Assembly (NCBI RefSeq): GCF_900109605.1
Contig: NZ_FOAM01000010.1
Location: forward strand, 148,598-212,597
DNA: 64,000 bases
Direction: 5' to 3'
Source of the DNA: Xaviernesmea oryzae
GTDB taxonomy: Bacteria > Pseudomonadota > Alphaproteobacteria > Rhizobiales > Rhizobiaceae
Shown here piece after piece: positions 8,776-19,668 of the stretch. Within the stretch, counting starts at the first letter, position 1, and each line of letters opens with the position of its first letter. The notes under the pieces were generated by a model. It saw only the letters and a list, made by a program, of their open reading frames with translations. It searched no databases and was not told the origin of the DNA. The translations under genes and the position numbers were made by a program.

Positions 8776-10146
8776 TTACGCCGGCACCCGCACCACCGCC
8801 CTCAAGCCACCGAGCGGGCTGTCACCGAGGGTGACGTTGCCGCCATGGCTGCGGGCAATGTCGAGGGCGATGGCAAGGCCCAAGCCCGTGCCGGAGCTGT
8901 CGAGGTTGCGGGCCTCGTCGAGGCGGAAGAACGGTTTGAATACGTCGTCGCGTGCGCTTTCGGGAATGCCGGGGCCGTCATCGTCGAAGGTGATGGTGAG
9001 CCAGCGGGCGCTGTGGCGCGCCTCCACATGCACCCGCTCGGCATAGCGGTAGGCATTGGAAGCGAGATTGGCGACCAGTCGGGTGAAGGCATTGGGCCGC
9101 ACGCTGATCAGGTCTTCGCCCTCGACATCGACCGTCAGCGCCTTGCCATGCAGCTCGGCCTCGGCCTTCAGCCGGGTCATCACCTCGCTCAGGCGCAGTT
9201 CGCCGACGTCCTCTTCCGCCTCGCCACGGGCGAAGGCAAGATAGCCTTCCAGCATGTTCTGCATGTCTGCCACATCTTCATTCAGCCCATCCAGATCGGG
9301 ATTGTTGCCGGCCAGCGCCAGCTGTAGCTTGAAGCGGGTCAGAATGGTGCGCAGATCATGGCTGACGCCTGTCAGCATCGCCGTGCGCTGCTCGATCTGG
9401 CGTTCGATCCGCTCGCGCATCTGGATGAAGGCAAAGCCAGCGCGGCGCACCTCTTCGGCCCCGCGCGGCGAGAAATCGTCGATCTTCTGCCCCTTGCCGA
9501 AGCTTTCGGCCGCACGGGCCAAAGCCAGGATCGGCCGGATCTGCCCCCGCAGGAAGAGAATGGCGATGGTGAGCAGCACCAGCGAGGCGCCGAACATCCA
9601 GACGAGGAAGATATGGGTGTTGGACGCGTAGGCCTGGTTGCGCCGCACGAAGACACGGGCCATGCGGTTGTCATCGATGCGGATGCGGATCTGCACCGTG
9701 TCGCCGAACGTATCCAGCCAGAAGGGCTTCTTGATCTGATCTTCGATCTCGTCACCGAGGATCCGGTCGAGAATGCCGAAGATCGGCCTTGGCCGCTCCG
9801 GCGGGAAGGGCTGGAAGGGCTCGATGATCACCGTCAGGTTCATGTGCTCGCGCGCGATCCGCACGATCTTGTCATAGTCCTGCGGCGGCGAGCTTTCGAT
9901 CAGCTCGATCACGGCGGCGATCTGGCCGGTGACGGCGGCGGACAGGCGCTCGGTGACCAGCTGCCAATGCCGCTCCATGAAGACCGAGGCGACGATGGAT
10001 TGCAGCAGCACCATAGGGATGATGACGATCAACAGAGAGCGGGCGTAAAGGCCCATGGGCAATTGGCGGCGCAGCCAGCGTGTGGCGCGGCGATAGGGGC
10101 CGGGCACGGCGCGCAGAGCGTCCGTCAGGGTTTCGGTGGTCGCCAT
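8776..10146 (-). CDS. membrane sensor histidine kinase (EnvZ-like)
   Basis: A 456-residue two-component sensor. Two transmembrane helices (about residues 32-52 and 185-205) enclose a periplasmic sensor region of some 130 residues. A HAMP segment follows, then the HisKA domain with GVSHDLRT (phospho-accepting His) and a HATPase domain with the N box, the G1 box DDDGPGIP and the G2 box GTGLGLAI. The start at 10146 has AAGGGA just upstream; the frame is open to 10206. It lies 121 nt downstream of the response-regulator gene on the same strand and is its obvious partner. The signal is unknown. Confidence 0.93.
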   Translation of the reverse strand: MATTETLTDALRAVPGPYRRATRWLRRQLPMGLYARSLLIVIIPMVLLQSIVASVFMERHWQLVTERLSAAVTGQIAAVIELIESSPPQDYDKIVRIAREHMNLTVIIEPFQPFPPERPRPIFGILDRILGDEIEDQIKKPFWLDTFGDTVQIRIRIDDNRMARVFVRRNQAYASNTHIFLVWMFGASLVLLTIAILFLRGQIRPILALARAAESFGKGQKIDDFSPRGAEEVRRAGFAFIQMRERIERQIEQRTAMLTGVSHDLRTILTRFKLQLALAGNNPDLDGLNEDVADMQNMLEGYLAFARGEAEEDVGELRLSEVMTRLKAEAELHGKALTVDVEGEDLISVRPNAFTRLVANLASNAYRYAERVHVEARHSARWLTITFDDDGPGIPESARDDVFKPFFRLDEARNLDSSGTGLGLAIALDIARSHGGNVTLGDSPLGGLRAVVRVPA

Positions 10147-10267
10147 GGCTTTCCCTTTCATGCGCGTCCGCGCCGGCATGCACCACGATGCCGATCGCAG
10201 CGGCATGGCTTGAAGATCATGCGCGCGGGGCCGAAATGCAAATCGACGACAGTCTCACGCCGCCGTC

Positions 10268-10972
10268 TCAATCGACGCTGAGCCGATAGCCGATGCCGCG
10301 TACGGTTTGCAGAAAAACGGGGTTGGACGGATCGTCCTCGATCTTGCGTCGCAGACGGTTGATCTGCACGTCGATCGTGCGCTCGCCGACCTCGGCATCG
10401 TCGCCTACCAGCTCATGGCGCGGAATGGTTTCCCCCGCACGCTGGGAGAAGAGCATCATGATCTCCTGTTCGCGGTCCGTCAGGCGAATATGGTCGGCAC
10501 CACGGCGAAGTTCCTTGCGCACCACGGAGAAGGTGAAGGGGCCGAAGATCACCTGCTCCACCTTGTGGGCCTTGGCCGGCGCATTGCGGCGGAGAATGTT
10601 GTTGATCCTCAAAACCAGCTCGCGCGGATCGAAGGGCTTGGGCAGGTAGTCGTCGGCGCCGGCTTCCAGGCCTTCGATGCGGGCATTCTGCTCGGCCAGC
10701 GCGGTCAGCATGATGATCGGCACGGTCTTGATCTTGCGCAGGCCCTGGGTCAGCGAGAGGCCCGTTTCGCCTGGCATCATCACATCGACGATCAAGAGAT
10801 CGAAATCCACGCCTTCCAGCCGGCGCCGAGCCTCCGGTGCATCGCTGGCCGTGGTCACGCGGAAGCCCTGCTCGACCAGATAGCGGTTCAAGAGATCGCG
10901 GATGCGCCGGTCGTCATCGACGATCAGAAGATGCGGGGCATCGTCGGCAACCCGGACCTTTTTCTGCTCCAT
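10268..10972 (-). CDS. OmpR/PhoB-family response regulator, PetR-like
   Basis: A 234-residue protein. The receiver domain (about 13-125) has the acidic pair VDDD, the phospho-accepting Asp in LLIVDVMMPG, and the conserved Thr/Lys in MLTA and LPKPFD. The winged-helix domain (about 140-230) ends in the typical TVRGIGYRL. The start at 10972 has AGGAG 6 nt upstream; six further codons are open to 10990. The MarR - OmpR-type order resembles Rhodobacter petP-petR, upstream of the cytochrome bc1 genes there; I use this only as a family comparison, since no bc1 genes are present here. Confidence 0.92.
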   Translation of the reverse strand: MEQKKVRVADDAPHLLIVDDDRRIRDLLNRYLVEQGFRVTTASDAPEARRRLEGVDFDLLIVDVMMPGETGLSLTQGLRKIKTVPIIMLTALAEQNARIEGLEAGADDYLPKPFDPRELVLRINNILRRNAPAKAHKVEQVIFGPFTFSVVRKELRRGADHIRLTDREQEIMMLFSQRAGETIPRHELVGDDAEVGERTIDVQINRLRRKIEDDPSNPVFLQTVRGIGYRLSVD

Positions 10973-11005
10973 GTCTTTCTCCTCCCTCAAGCCGGCCTGA
11001 TCTGG

Positions 11006-11509
11006 TTATGCCTCATCATGATTGCGCATGGCGGTGAGAAACCGGATCACCGTTTCGCGAGCACCCGGCCCGGCGCGTGCCAAGGCCTCGGCGATCCGGC
11101 GTGACTGCGGCGCGGCCAGCGCGCGCGCCAGGGTCTTGCCCTCCCGCGTCGTATAGAGCTTGCGCTGGCGGCGATCCTCCGGGCCTGCCACCTGCTGGAT
11201 ATAATGCCCGTCGATCAGTTGCTTGAGCACGCGCGCCAAGCTCTGCTTGGTAATGTTGAGCGTGTCGAGAAGATCGGCGACGGTCATGCCCGGTTCGCGA
11301 TCGACGAAATGCAGAACGCGATGATGCGCCCGCCCGAAGCCGCGCTTTTCAAGGATCACATCGGGATCGCCGGTAAAATCGCGATAGGCAAAGAACAGCT
11401 GCTCGATGATCTCGTAGTCGAGCGGTTCCGGCTCCGTCGGCTTTTCCGGGCGCAGCCGCGCATCCTGTCTCACAATTCCGTCGTCTCGTGCTGTCACGCC
11501 GCCACCCAT
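11006..11509 (-). CDS. MarR-family transcriptional regulator, PetP-like
   Basis: About 167 residues with a MarR winged helix: dimerisation helix around YEIIEQLFFAYRDFTG, recognition region LLDTLNITKQSLARVLKQLID, and the wing with a GPEDRRQRKLYTT motif (the D-x-R signature). The ATG at 11509 is preferred; the frame is open to 11623, but the extra 38 residues look non-coding. It lies 33 nt upstream of the response regulator, first in a probable MarR - regulator - kinase operon. It may control that operon; no inverted repeat is obvious in the 400 bp upstream. Confidence 0.85.
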   Translation of the reverse strand: MGGGVTARDDGIVRQDARLRPEKPTEPEPLDYEIIEQLFFAYRDFTGDPDVILEKRGFGRAHHRVLHFVDREPGMTVADLLDTLNITKQSLARVLKQLIDGHYIQQVAGPEDRRQRKLYTTREGKTLARALAAPQSRRIAEALARAGPGARETVIRFLTAMRNHDEA

Positions 11510-11906
11510 GGCTATCTTCTGCCCGGCCGGCGAGCCGGATTCGTCGGGTCGTCTTCGGTCACTACAGCAAGTGCGCCGAGACTGGGAACCGTTTTCGCCC
11601 TCAGGCTGCAAGAATAGCATCAAAACAGCGTCAATCGCCCCGCGGAAACCAGCGCGGCGATAGCATAGCGGTCGCGGCCGATGCTCCGCCTCGCAAGATT
11701 GTGGCCTTTATGCAACGCGGGGTCATCGTCAAAATTCACGACGCGCGCTTTTGTGCAAAAGGCGGAACCAAATCGCGAAAAAACCCGTTTTCGCCGCAAA
11801 TCAAAATGCGCCGTGCCAAGATCGTCATCTGCTTGTCCGGCACTTGTTTCGAGACTCTGGTGCTGCGGCCGTTTCAAGGTGTGGCATCGACAAAGGACCC
11901 GCGATC
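11510..11906. other. divergent intergenic region, no supported gene
   Basis: Lies between the MarR gene (leftward) and a small membrane-protein gene (rightward), so it should contain both promoters. Open frames across it (11488-11910 and 11620-11877) have no recognisable protein character. No clear hairpin or RNA gene found. Confidence 0.4.
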
Positions 11907-12071
11907 ATGAACCCTGATTTCGCAGACCAGTCTTCCTCCACCGTCCGCCAGCTGCGGCCCATCGTCATGGCTGTGATTGCCGCAAATCTCGCAGTATTCT
12001 CGCTGCTGATGACGACCATCAACCTGCCTTCGCCGCATCACGACCCGATCGCTATCGCCGACGTCGATTGA
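11907..12071 (+). CDS. small single-span membrane protein, hypothetical
   Basis: A 54-residue open frame with one strongly hydrophobic segment (about residues 19-41, VMAVIAANLAVFSLLMTTI) flanked by polar ends. The ATG is preceded by AAAGGA at 9-10 nt, a good Shine-Dalgarno, which is the main reason to call it. The frame is open further upstream to 11751, but that part looks non-coding. A palindromic hairpin follows about 20 nt after the stop. Function unknown. Confidence 0.5.
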   Translation: MNPDFADQSSSTVRQLRPIVMAVIAANLAVFSLLMTTINLPSPHHDPIAIADVD

Positions 12072-12091
12072 GCATTGACGGGCCGTCTCAC

Positions 12092-12111
12092 CCCGTCTTG
12101 CAAGACGGGTT
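12092..12111 (+). terminator. possible terminator hairpin after the small membrane protein
   Basis: A perfect palindrome CCCGTCTTGCAAGACGGG followed only by TTA. The stem is strong but the U tract is poor, so termination efficiency is doubtful. Confidence 0.4.
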
Positions 12112-12287
12112 ATGACCAGCTCGCCCGATCCTGCCAGAGCGCCTTGCGCTTGATAACATCACGGACCCTGCCGCCTCCGATGGCGGCTTTGTTTCATACG
12201 CCCGACCGGGTCTGATTGCGAGGGCTGACATGGCGGCCCCGCTTCCTCTATAGACGCTGCAACGCGTCGATCACAAAGAGGGGCATC

Positions 12288-12950
12288 ATGCTTCAGGCAG
12301 GCATCATTCCGGTTACGCATTTTCAGCAGAATTGCACCGTGCTGTTCGACACCGAGACCCGCGAGGGCGTGGTGGTGGATCCTGGCGGCGATGTCGACGT
12401 CATCCTGCAGACGCTCTCTGAAAACGGCTTGAAGATCCAGGCAATCTGGATCACCCATGGCCATATCGACCATGCCGGCGGCGCCAAGGAGCTGAAGGAA
12501 CATCTCGGTGTCGACATCATCGGCCCGCATCGCGACGACGCTCCGCTTCTGGCAAAGCTGGAGGCCCAGGCTGAACGTTTCGGCCTCGCTATGAAGGTGG
12601 AAAATGTGGTGCCGGACCGCTGGCTGGAGGAGGGGGATACGCTCTCCTTCTCCGGCCATGTCTTCGACGTGCTGCATTGCCCGGGACATGCGCCCGGTCA
12701 CGTCGTTTTCGTCAACCGCGCCCAGAATTTTGCCCATCTCGGCGATGTGCTCTTTCATGGCTCGATCGGCCGGACCGATCTGCCGGGCGGCAACCACCAG
12801 CAATTGCTCGACTCCATCCGCACGAAGATTCTGCCGCTCGGCGACGAGATGGGCTTCATCTGTGGCCACGGCCCAGGCGGGCGGATCGGCGAGGAGCGGC
12901 GAAACAACCCTTATCTACGCGGTCTTGACGGCGGCGCGACGACACCGTGA
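12288..12950 (+). CDS. MBL-fold metal hydrolase, glyoxalase II-like (YcbL type)
   Basis: A 220-residue metallo-beta-lactamase-fold hydrolase. The metal-binding set is complete: THGHIDHAGG (HxHxDH), CPGHAPGH, the bridging Asp in GDVLFHGSIGRTDLPGG, and the final His in CGHGPGG. Single-domain members of this type hydrolyse thioesters such as S-lactoylglutathione, but specificity cannot be read here. It lacks the C-terminal helical domain of classical GloB. The ATG at 12288 has GAGGGG upstream; the frame is open to 12216. Confidence 0.9.
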   Translation: MLQAGIIPVTHFQQNCTVLFDTETREGVVVDPGGDVDVILQTLSENGLKIQAIWITHGHIDHAGGAKELKEHLGVDIIGPHRDDAPLLAKLEAQAERFGLAMKVENVVPDRWLEEGDTLSFSGHVFDVLHCPGHAPGHVVFVNRAQNFAHLGDVLFHGSIGRTDLPGGNHQQLLDSIRTKILPLGDEMGFICGHGPGGRIGEERRNNPYLRGLDGGATTP

Positions 12951-13085
12951 TCACCTTCACGAAAAGAAGGGTCAAGGATCAGTGCCAGCTTCTTCGATCG
13001 AAGGCGGTTTGAGCCAGGATTATCGGGAAGGTTAAGGCTTCGACCGCGCGTTCGCTTGGCGACGCGTATGGCACGATCAGACAGC

Positions 13086-13112
13086 AAAAAGGCCGGACAG
13101 GCCGGCCTTTTT
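13086..13112. terminator. bidirectional terminator between convergent genes
   Basis: An AAAAAGGCCGG / CCGGCCTTTTT stem with an ACAGG loop, with U tracts in both directions. It lies between the MBL hydrolase (plus) and the BA14K gene (minus). Confidence 0.85.
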
Positions 13113-13132
13113 CCAGTCTCTATGCGTTGGTG

Positions 13133-13579
13133 TCAGCCGGCTGTGCAGAAGTGCGAGCGACCATCCATGCCGACGTAAGTGCCTGAACGGCTATCGAAGG
13201 AGCGATAGCGGTCGGCGCAATAGCGGTACCAGGACTGGCTCCACGGCTCGAGCGTGCCATAGGTGCGCACAACCGTACGCGGCTGATAGACCGGCGCGCT
13301 TTCCTCCACATAGGTATAGCTCGGACGATAGACCGGCTCCGGCGGTGGCGGGTCGATATAGACGCGTTCCTGGTAGGCGGGCTGCGGCTGGCTGGCAACA
13401 GCGCCGCCGACGATCAGGCCCGTGGCAAGGCCGAGCGCGCCGATGGCGACAGCATCGCCGCGCGAGACGCCGTGGCGGTGATGACGATAGCGCCAATCAT
13501 CCGCATGAGCCGCGGTGACGGGCAGAACGGTTGCCACGCTGGCAACGGTGAGAACAAGAGCTTTGATACCCTGTTTCAT
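13133..13579 (-). CDS. BA14K-family secreted protein
   Basis: A 148-residue protein with a Sec signal peptide (cleavage about after the A-H-A near residue 26), a Gly/Ala-rich hydrophobic stretch (about 45-63), a proline-rich linker, and the C-terminal BA14K motif: WYRYCADRYRSFDSRSGTY followed by GxDGRxHFC. The family is named after a Brucella immunoreactive 14-kDa protein with reported lectin-like activity and is almost confined to Rhizobiales, so it helps place the organism. The two conserved Cys near the end probably form a disulfide in the periplasm. Confidence 0.9.
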   Translation of the reverse strand: MKQGIKALVLTVASVATVLPVTAAHADDWRYRHHRHGVSRGDAVAIGALGLATGLIVGGAVASQPQPAYQERVYIDPPPPEPVYRPSYTYVEESAPVYQPRTVVRTYGTLEPWSQSWYRYCADRYRSFDSRSGTYVGMDGRSHFCTAG

Positions 13580-14050
13580 GGTGTCGATCCTTGCGGGTGC
13601 CGGACCATTCCGGCGGATAATGACAGCACCCTAATTCAGTCTGGCTGAACCAGGGCTGAACGGAATTTCGTAACCTAAAACAGCCGATTTTCCGCTTGAG
13701 GAAGATCTAGGAGCCGCTTGTGGCGGCGGCAAGGCGGGCTTGGGAACATTGCAGAGCGAAGGACTGCATCGTGATTTTTCGCTGGTCGGTGGTGCGATGA
13801 CTTCGACGTTTACCAAGCCAATACCACGGCAGGGTGATCCGCCCTTTGCAACGCAATCCAGGTCGCATCCAGCCGGACATGATCCTGTCAAGAGAAGCAC
13901 CAAACTTGATCGCATCTGTGGAAGATTTCGTCAGCCGGTCCAGGCAAAACGTCACCGCGGGATGACAGCGCTCCAATGGGTCTCCGACCCGCTTAAGTCT
14001 TCGAGTTTGGCCCCATGCTTCAGGGAAGACAAAAATAATACTTGAAGCAA
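13580..14050. other. intergenic region without a supported gene
   Basis: About 470 bp between BA14K and the cspA terminator. Two minus-strand open frames (13631-13915 and 13707-14066) overlap each other in different frames. The second begins with a hydrophobic stretch but has no convincing ribosome binding site or family. I see no RNA gene. GC content is lower than in neighbouring genes. Confidence 0.4.
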
Positions 14051-14078
14051 ACAAAAAGCAGGCCAAAAACGCCTGCTT
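14051..14078 (-). terminator. rho-independent terminator for cspA
   Basis: Read on the minus strand: an AAGCAGGC / GCCTGCTT stem with a 7-nt loop, followed by TTTGTTT. It lies about 90 nt past the cspA stop, leaving a short 3' UTR. Confidence 0.75.
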
Positions 14079-14166
14079 GAAAACAAATAAACCTATAACG
14101 GGAGGCCTGCCAAGAGGCCACCCGCCGTCTCGCGGCGACGATCACGCCAAAAATCAGCCTTCCAGA

Positions 14167-14382
14167 TCAGCCGGCGATTTCAAGATTGACGGCCTTGGGG
14201 CCCTTGCCACGGCGATCCGGCTCGGTATCGAAGCTAACCTTCTGATTTTCAGAGAGGCCATTCAGCCCCGAAGCCTGGACGGCAGAGATATGAACGAAGA
14301 TGTCAGCGCCGCCATTGTCCGGCTTGATAAAGCCGAAGCCCTTGTCGGTGTTGAAGAATTTAACAATGCCAGTTTCGGCCAT
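14167..14382 (-). CDS. cspA: cold-shock-domain protein
   Basis: A 71-residue single cold-shock domain with both RNA-binding motifs visible, KGFGFI (RNP1) and DIFVHIS (RNP2). It binds single-stranded RNA/DNA as an RNA chaperone. Rhizobia carry several paralogues, so the symbol is generic and cold induction is not shown by the sequence. A long AT-richer stretch upstream (14383-14738) may supply a structured 5' leader, as in other cspA genes. Confidence 0.93.
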   Translation of the reverse strand: MAETGIVKFFNTDKGFGFIKPDNGGADIFVHISAVQASGLNGLSENQKVSFDTEPDRRGKGPKAVNLEIAG

Positions 14383-14738
14383 GCGTCAGGTCCTTTTTCC
14401 TCTGCCCGTGATCATATCGGGCAGTATTCAATGATAAGCGTGCGGCAGGCAGGTCTCGACTATGAGGAAAGGGTCCTGTTCTTGCAGGCTTGAAGAGCGT
14501 TTCCGATCCTCGACACCTACCCGGAAGGTTTTTTTGCGCTTCCGGCGCGCATCATTCAAGGTCTTCCCGTGTTCGCAGCTTGCCCGAACATCATTAGCTT
14601 GCTGTGTTTGATGCCAATAAGCAAGCAAAAGTTTTCTGACGGTAATACCGCGTTATTTCATCCACAAGACGGTCAAAAACACAGCATCGCCGCGATTTTG
14701 CTGTGAAAGCTCAAACCGTTGAAATCTTTCGCATTTAT
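14383..14738. other. upstream region of cspA
   Basis: About 355 bp between cspA and the stop of the EamA transporter gene, both on the minus strand. It is likely to contain the cspA promoter and a 5' leader. It includes T- and A-rich tracts (14529-14535, 14620-14640) but no assignable -35/-10 pair, and no protein-coding signal. Confidence 0.4.
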
Positions 14739-15707
14739 TTAGCGTCCGCTTATTTGCCTATCGCGGCTGGGGCTGGCCCGTCTCCATGTTGGACCGAGTT
14801 CGGCGAGCAGAATGGCGGCAAAAATGGCCGCGCAGCCGAGATAGCCGATCGGGGGAATCGCCTCGCTCAGGAGGAGGGCACCGAAGAGGGCGGCGAACAG
14901 GGCTTCGCTGGACAGGAAGATTGCGGCCTGCGGCGCCGTGGTAAAGCGCTGCCCCACCACCTGGAGGATGAAGGCCACGCCGCTGGAGAAGAGCCCGGCA
15001 TAGAGGATTTCGACCAATGCGCCGGAGACGGCCTCGGCCGAAATCGGCTCAGAAACGGCGGCCACGGCCAGGCCTCCGGCCGCGCAGACCAGGAACTGGA
15101 CGAGCGAGAGCGCCATGGGGCGCCCGCTCTGTCCCGCGAAGATGCCGACCAGCACCACCTGCACCGCCCAGAGGAGCGCGCAGAGGATGGTCCAGGCATC
15201 GCCGGTGCCGAGGGCCGAAAACGAGCCGCCGCTCAGCAGGAAGATGCCGAACAGCGCCAGCGCGGCAGCAGGCCAAACCAACGCATGCGGCCGGCGGCGC
15301 AGCACGATGACGCTGAGCAGCGGCGTGAACACGACGTAAAGGCTGGTCAGAAAGCCGGAATTGGTGACGCTGGTCGTCAGCAGGCCGATCTGCTGCGCGG
15401 CAGCGGCTAAAAAAAGCGCCATGCCGATGGCGAGAAAGCCGAGAAGCGTGCCGCGCGGCACGGGTTGGGCGTCCGGCCTGCGTGCTTCCCACAGCGCGAG
15501 CGGTGCGGCCACGAGACTGGCCAGAAGAAAGCGCAGCCCGATGAACCAGAACGGGCCGAGACTGCCCATGGCTGTGGATTGCGCGACGAAACCAGCGCCC
15601 CAGATGGCGCCTGCCAGCAAAAGACAGAGATTGGCTTGAAGTCGGGTCATGGAGCGGCTGGCCAGGGCTTGGAGACGGAACGTCGCGCGGGCGCTGGGAA
15701 CGGGCAT
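14739..15707 (-). CDS. EamA/DMT-family transporter
   Basis: A 322-residue inner-membrane protein with ten hydrophobic segments arranged as two EamA repeats, the first starting at LCLLLAGAIWGAGFVAQ and the second at WTILCALLWAVQVVLVG. Members of the drug/metabolite superfamily export amino acids, nucleosides or other metabolites; the substrate here is unknown. ATG at 15707 is preferred because AAGGGA lies just upstream; an internal ATG at 15650 would remove only a short cytoplasmic leader. Confidence 0.9.
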   Translation of the reverse strand: MPVPSARATFRLQALASRSMTRLQANLCLLLAGAIWGAGFVAQSTAMGSLGPFWFIGLRFLLASLVAAPLALWEARRPDAQPVPRGTLLGFLAIGMALFLAAAAQQIGLLTTSVTNSGFLTSLYVVFTPLLSVIVLRRRPHALVWPAAALALFGIFLLSGGSFSALGTGDAWTILCALLWAVQVVLVGIFAGQSGRPMALSLVQFLVCAAGGLAVAAVSEPISAEAVSGALVEILYAGLFSSGVAFILQVVGQRFTTAPQAAIFLSSEALFAALFGALLLSEAIPPIGYLGCAAIFAAILLAELGPTWRRASPSRDRQISGR

Positions 15708-15927
15708 GGCTGTTCCCTTGGATGCGGCGCGATCATGCCGGCTCGATTAGCCGCTTTCCAGACGGTCTTCAAGCGGCGGCCCATGGTCGCCAGCCTGCTC
15801 GGGAAAGCGCTTTTGGCTCAGAGGCCGATCCACACGTTCAAGATGTCGAAGCCCAAGCCCGAAAAACGGACTGCGTGCGATGCCGGCCCCCGCCGCATTG
15901 CAGGCTTTCATCTTCGTTCCGACGGAT

Positions 15928-16149
15928 TCAGGCCCGCTGCATGCCGCCAACAATGGCCGGGCGGCTGCCGATGAGAGCTCCGTCGCTTTTCAGGATCAGC
16001 CCCTTGGCGATCATCAGCAGGCCCGCGAGGGCAACAAGCGCGATCACGGCGACGATGACCGTCTCCAGGGCATTCAACCCGGCGAGGAAGCCGGACGGCT
16101 GGGCTTCGCCGGCGCTTGGGGTGGTCGATGTTTTGCGACGCTCGCTCAT
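15928..16149 (-). CDS. small single-span membrane protein, hypothetical
   Basis: A 73-residue protein with a polar N terminus, one clear transmembrane helix (about residues 29-50) and a short tail. It starts 2 nt after the stop of the next gene upstream, so the two form a tight pair. No family recognised. Confidence 0.6.
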   Translation of the reverse strand: MSERRKTSTTPSAGEAQPSGFLAGLNALETVIVAVIALVALAGLLMIAKGLILKSDGALIGSRPAIVGGMQRA

Positions 16150-16151
16150 GA

Positions 16152-16589
16152 TCAGGCCTCTCTGCTCCAGCCGCGCAGCTGCCAGCGCCAGAGGCCGAAG
16201 GCGGTGGAGGCCATCATGGCGACGGCAAGCAGCATGGTGCCGAGCAGGATATGGCGATCCGCCGGAACATGACCCGCCGCCCAGGCCCGTGTGCTCGCGG
16301 GCGCGATGGATCCGGTAATCATCCGGTCGGCCGCGAAGCGATCGCCCGCGCTGGAAACGCCGACCAGGGCTGCCGCAGCACTCTGCCCGTCATCGGACAG
16401 GGCGTCGGCCAGGGCCTCGGGGGCCCCGATCGGGAAAAGCTTTTCGCCGCCGGCAACGCGCGGGATCGGCTGGGCGATCTCGGATGCGGCTGATGGCAGC
16501 GGCGAGAAAGCCAGCATGGCCAGCGATGCGGCAAGAAGAACGGGACGAGCGCGCCGGGGCGCGCGTGCGGCAGGGCAGAAGGGCGGCAT
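16152..16589 (-). CDS. exported membrane-anchored hypothetical protein
   Basis: A 145-residue protein with an N-terminal signal-like hydrophobic segment (about 17-34), a presumably periplasmic middle part of about 70 residues, and a C-terminal transmembrane helix (about 112-135) ending in a basic tail. GGAG lies 7 nt before the ATG. With the 73-residue protein downstream it probably forms a two-gene operon whose products sit together in the membrane. Function unknown. Confidence 0.6.
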   Translation of the reverse strand: MPPFCPAARAPRRARPVLLAASLAMLAFSPLPSAASEIAQPIPRVAGGEKLFPIGAPEALADALSDDGQSAAAALVGVSSAGDRFAADRMITGSIAPASTRAWAAGHVPADRHILLGTMLLAVAMMASTAFGLWRWQLRGWSREA

Positions 16590-18290
<1,701 letters not shown>

Positions 18291-18458
18291 GGCGAGGGGC
18301 TAAGCCAGGACGGGTCATGAGAACTCGTCTGGGCTCATCTTTCGAAGACCTGCTTGCCTGGAACATCCTTGTTCCGAGCAAGCGACATGCGCGGCAGCAG
18401 TGCGGGATGCTTGAGGAGAAGCAGCTCGTGCCTGCGGGGAAGAGGACGCACGGCACCC

Positions 18459-19616
18459 ATGACGCTTGCGCAGCACCATCGGCTTTATCTTTGCTTCTTC
18501 TTTTTCGCGCTCAGCCTCGGGGCGCTGCTGGCGCGCATGCCCGACCTGCAGGAGACGCTCGGTGTCGACAAGTCCGAGCTCGGCCTGACGCTGATCGGCA
18601 TGTCGATCGGCGCGCTGATCGCGCTGACGGTTTCCTCGCCCTTGATCGCCGCTCTGGGCGCACGCAAGACGGCCTATATCACCATCATCGGCACGGCCAG
18701 CTGCTATGCGCTGGTCCCGTTCATGCCGAATGCGCCGGCAGTCTTCGCCGTGCTCTTCTGCGCCGGGCTTCTGGCTGGCGCGTTGGAGATCAATCTGAAT
18801 GTCGAGCTGGGCCGGGTCGAGGCTGAAACCGGCTGGTCGATCATGAGCCGGGCGCACGGGTTCTGGAGCGCTGGCTTTTTTGTGACAGCGCTCCTGGCCT
18901 CCTTTATTCGCCAGGCCGAGATTTCGATGGGCCTGCACCTGACGACCGCGCTGGTCGTGGTTGTCCTGGCCGGCCTGCCTGTGATCGGCGGCCTGAAGGA
19001 TGCGCCGGCGCCAAAAGGTCATGCGGAAACGACGCCGCGCTTCGCCTTTCCGACGCTCGGGCTCCTGCCGCTCTGCCTGATCGGCATTGCCGCCTTTCTG
19101 GTCGAGGGCGCTGGCGTGGACTGGTCGGCGATCTACATGCGCGATGTCTATGCCGTCGAGCCCGTGATTGGCGGGCTCGGGCTCACGCTTTTCACCTTCT
19201 TCATGGCCTTGATGCGTCTTGTTGCCGATGTCGTCGTGGAGCGCTACGGCGCGCGCCTGGTGGCATCGTCCTTGCTGATGCTCTCGCTGGCGGGGCTTCT
19301 GGCGGTCGGCTTCTCGCAGCATCCGGCCATGGCGCTGATCGGCTTCGCCATGCTCGGCGCCGGCTGCAGCGCGGTCTATCCGCTTGCTGTTTCCGCTGCC
19401 GCCCAGCGCATCGACCGCCCCGCCCATGTGAATGTCGCGGCCATCGGCCAGGTGACCTTCATCATCTTCTTCCTGGCCCCGCCGCTGCTCGGTTTCGTGG
19501 CAGAAGAAGCCGGCATCCGCGCCTCCTACCTGATCTGCCTGCCGCTGGTGGTCGTCGCGCTTGCCTGCGTGCCGGCGCTGAAAGGGCGGGCGACGCGCGC
19601 GCGGGCAGCCGCCTGA
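18459..19616 (+). CDS. MFS transporter
   Basis: A 385-residue protein with about twelve hydrophobic helices and the acidic MPDLQETLGVDKSELGLTL loop after helix 1 that is common in the YbjJ/fucose-permease-like branch of the major facilitator superfamily. Substrate unknown. The frame is open to 18354, but the ATG at 18459 begins directly before helix 1 and has a GGAAGAGGA stretch upstream. It follows aatA by 168 bp; no terminator is obvious between them. Confidence 0.88.
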   Translation: MTLAQHHRLYLCFFFFALSLGALLARMPDLQETLGVDKSELGLTLIGMSIGALIALTVSSPLIAALGARKTAYITIIGTASCYALVPFMPNAPAVFAVLFCAGLLAGALEINLNVELGRVEAETGWSIMSRAHGFWSAGFFVTALLASFIRQAEISMGLHLTTALVVVVLAGLPVIGGLKDAPAPKGHAETTPRFAFPTLGLLPLCLIGIAAFLVEGAGVDWSAIYMRDVYAVEPVIGGLGLTLFTFFMALMRLVADVVVERYGARLVASSLLMLSLAGLLAVGFSQHPAMALIGFAMLGAGCSAVYPLAVSAAAQRIDRPAHVNVAAIGQVTFIIFFLAPPLLGFVAEEAGIRASYLICLPLVVVALACVPALKGRATRARAAA

Positions 19617-19668
19617 ACGACTGCTCGCGTGCTTTCATCACGGCCTATGACTTGAAGGGCGGGCGAGT

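Noticed and set aside
13707..14066. 119-codon minus-strand frame with a hydrophobic N terminus between BA14K and cspA
   Set aside because: It begins inside the cspA terminator region, overlaps a second frame in another phase, and has no good Shine-Dalgarno or family.
15747..15953. 68-codon frame with a lipobox-like start (MLAACSG)
   Set aside because: The signal peptide is far too short and basic residues are absent; overlaps the upstream region of the EamA gene.
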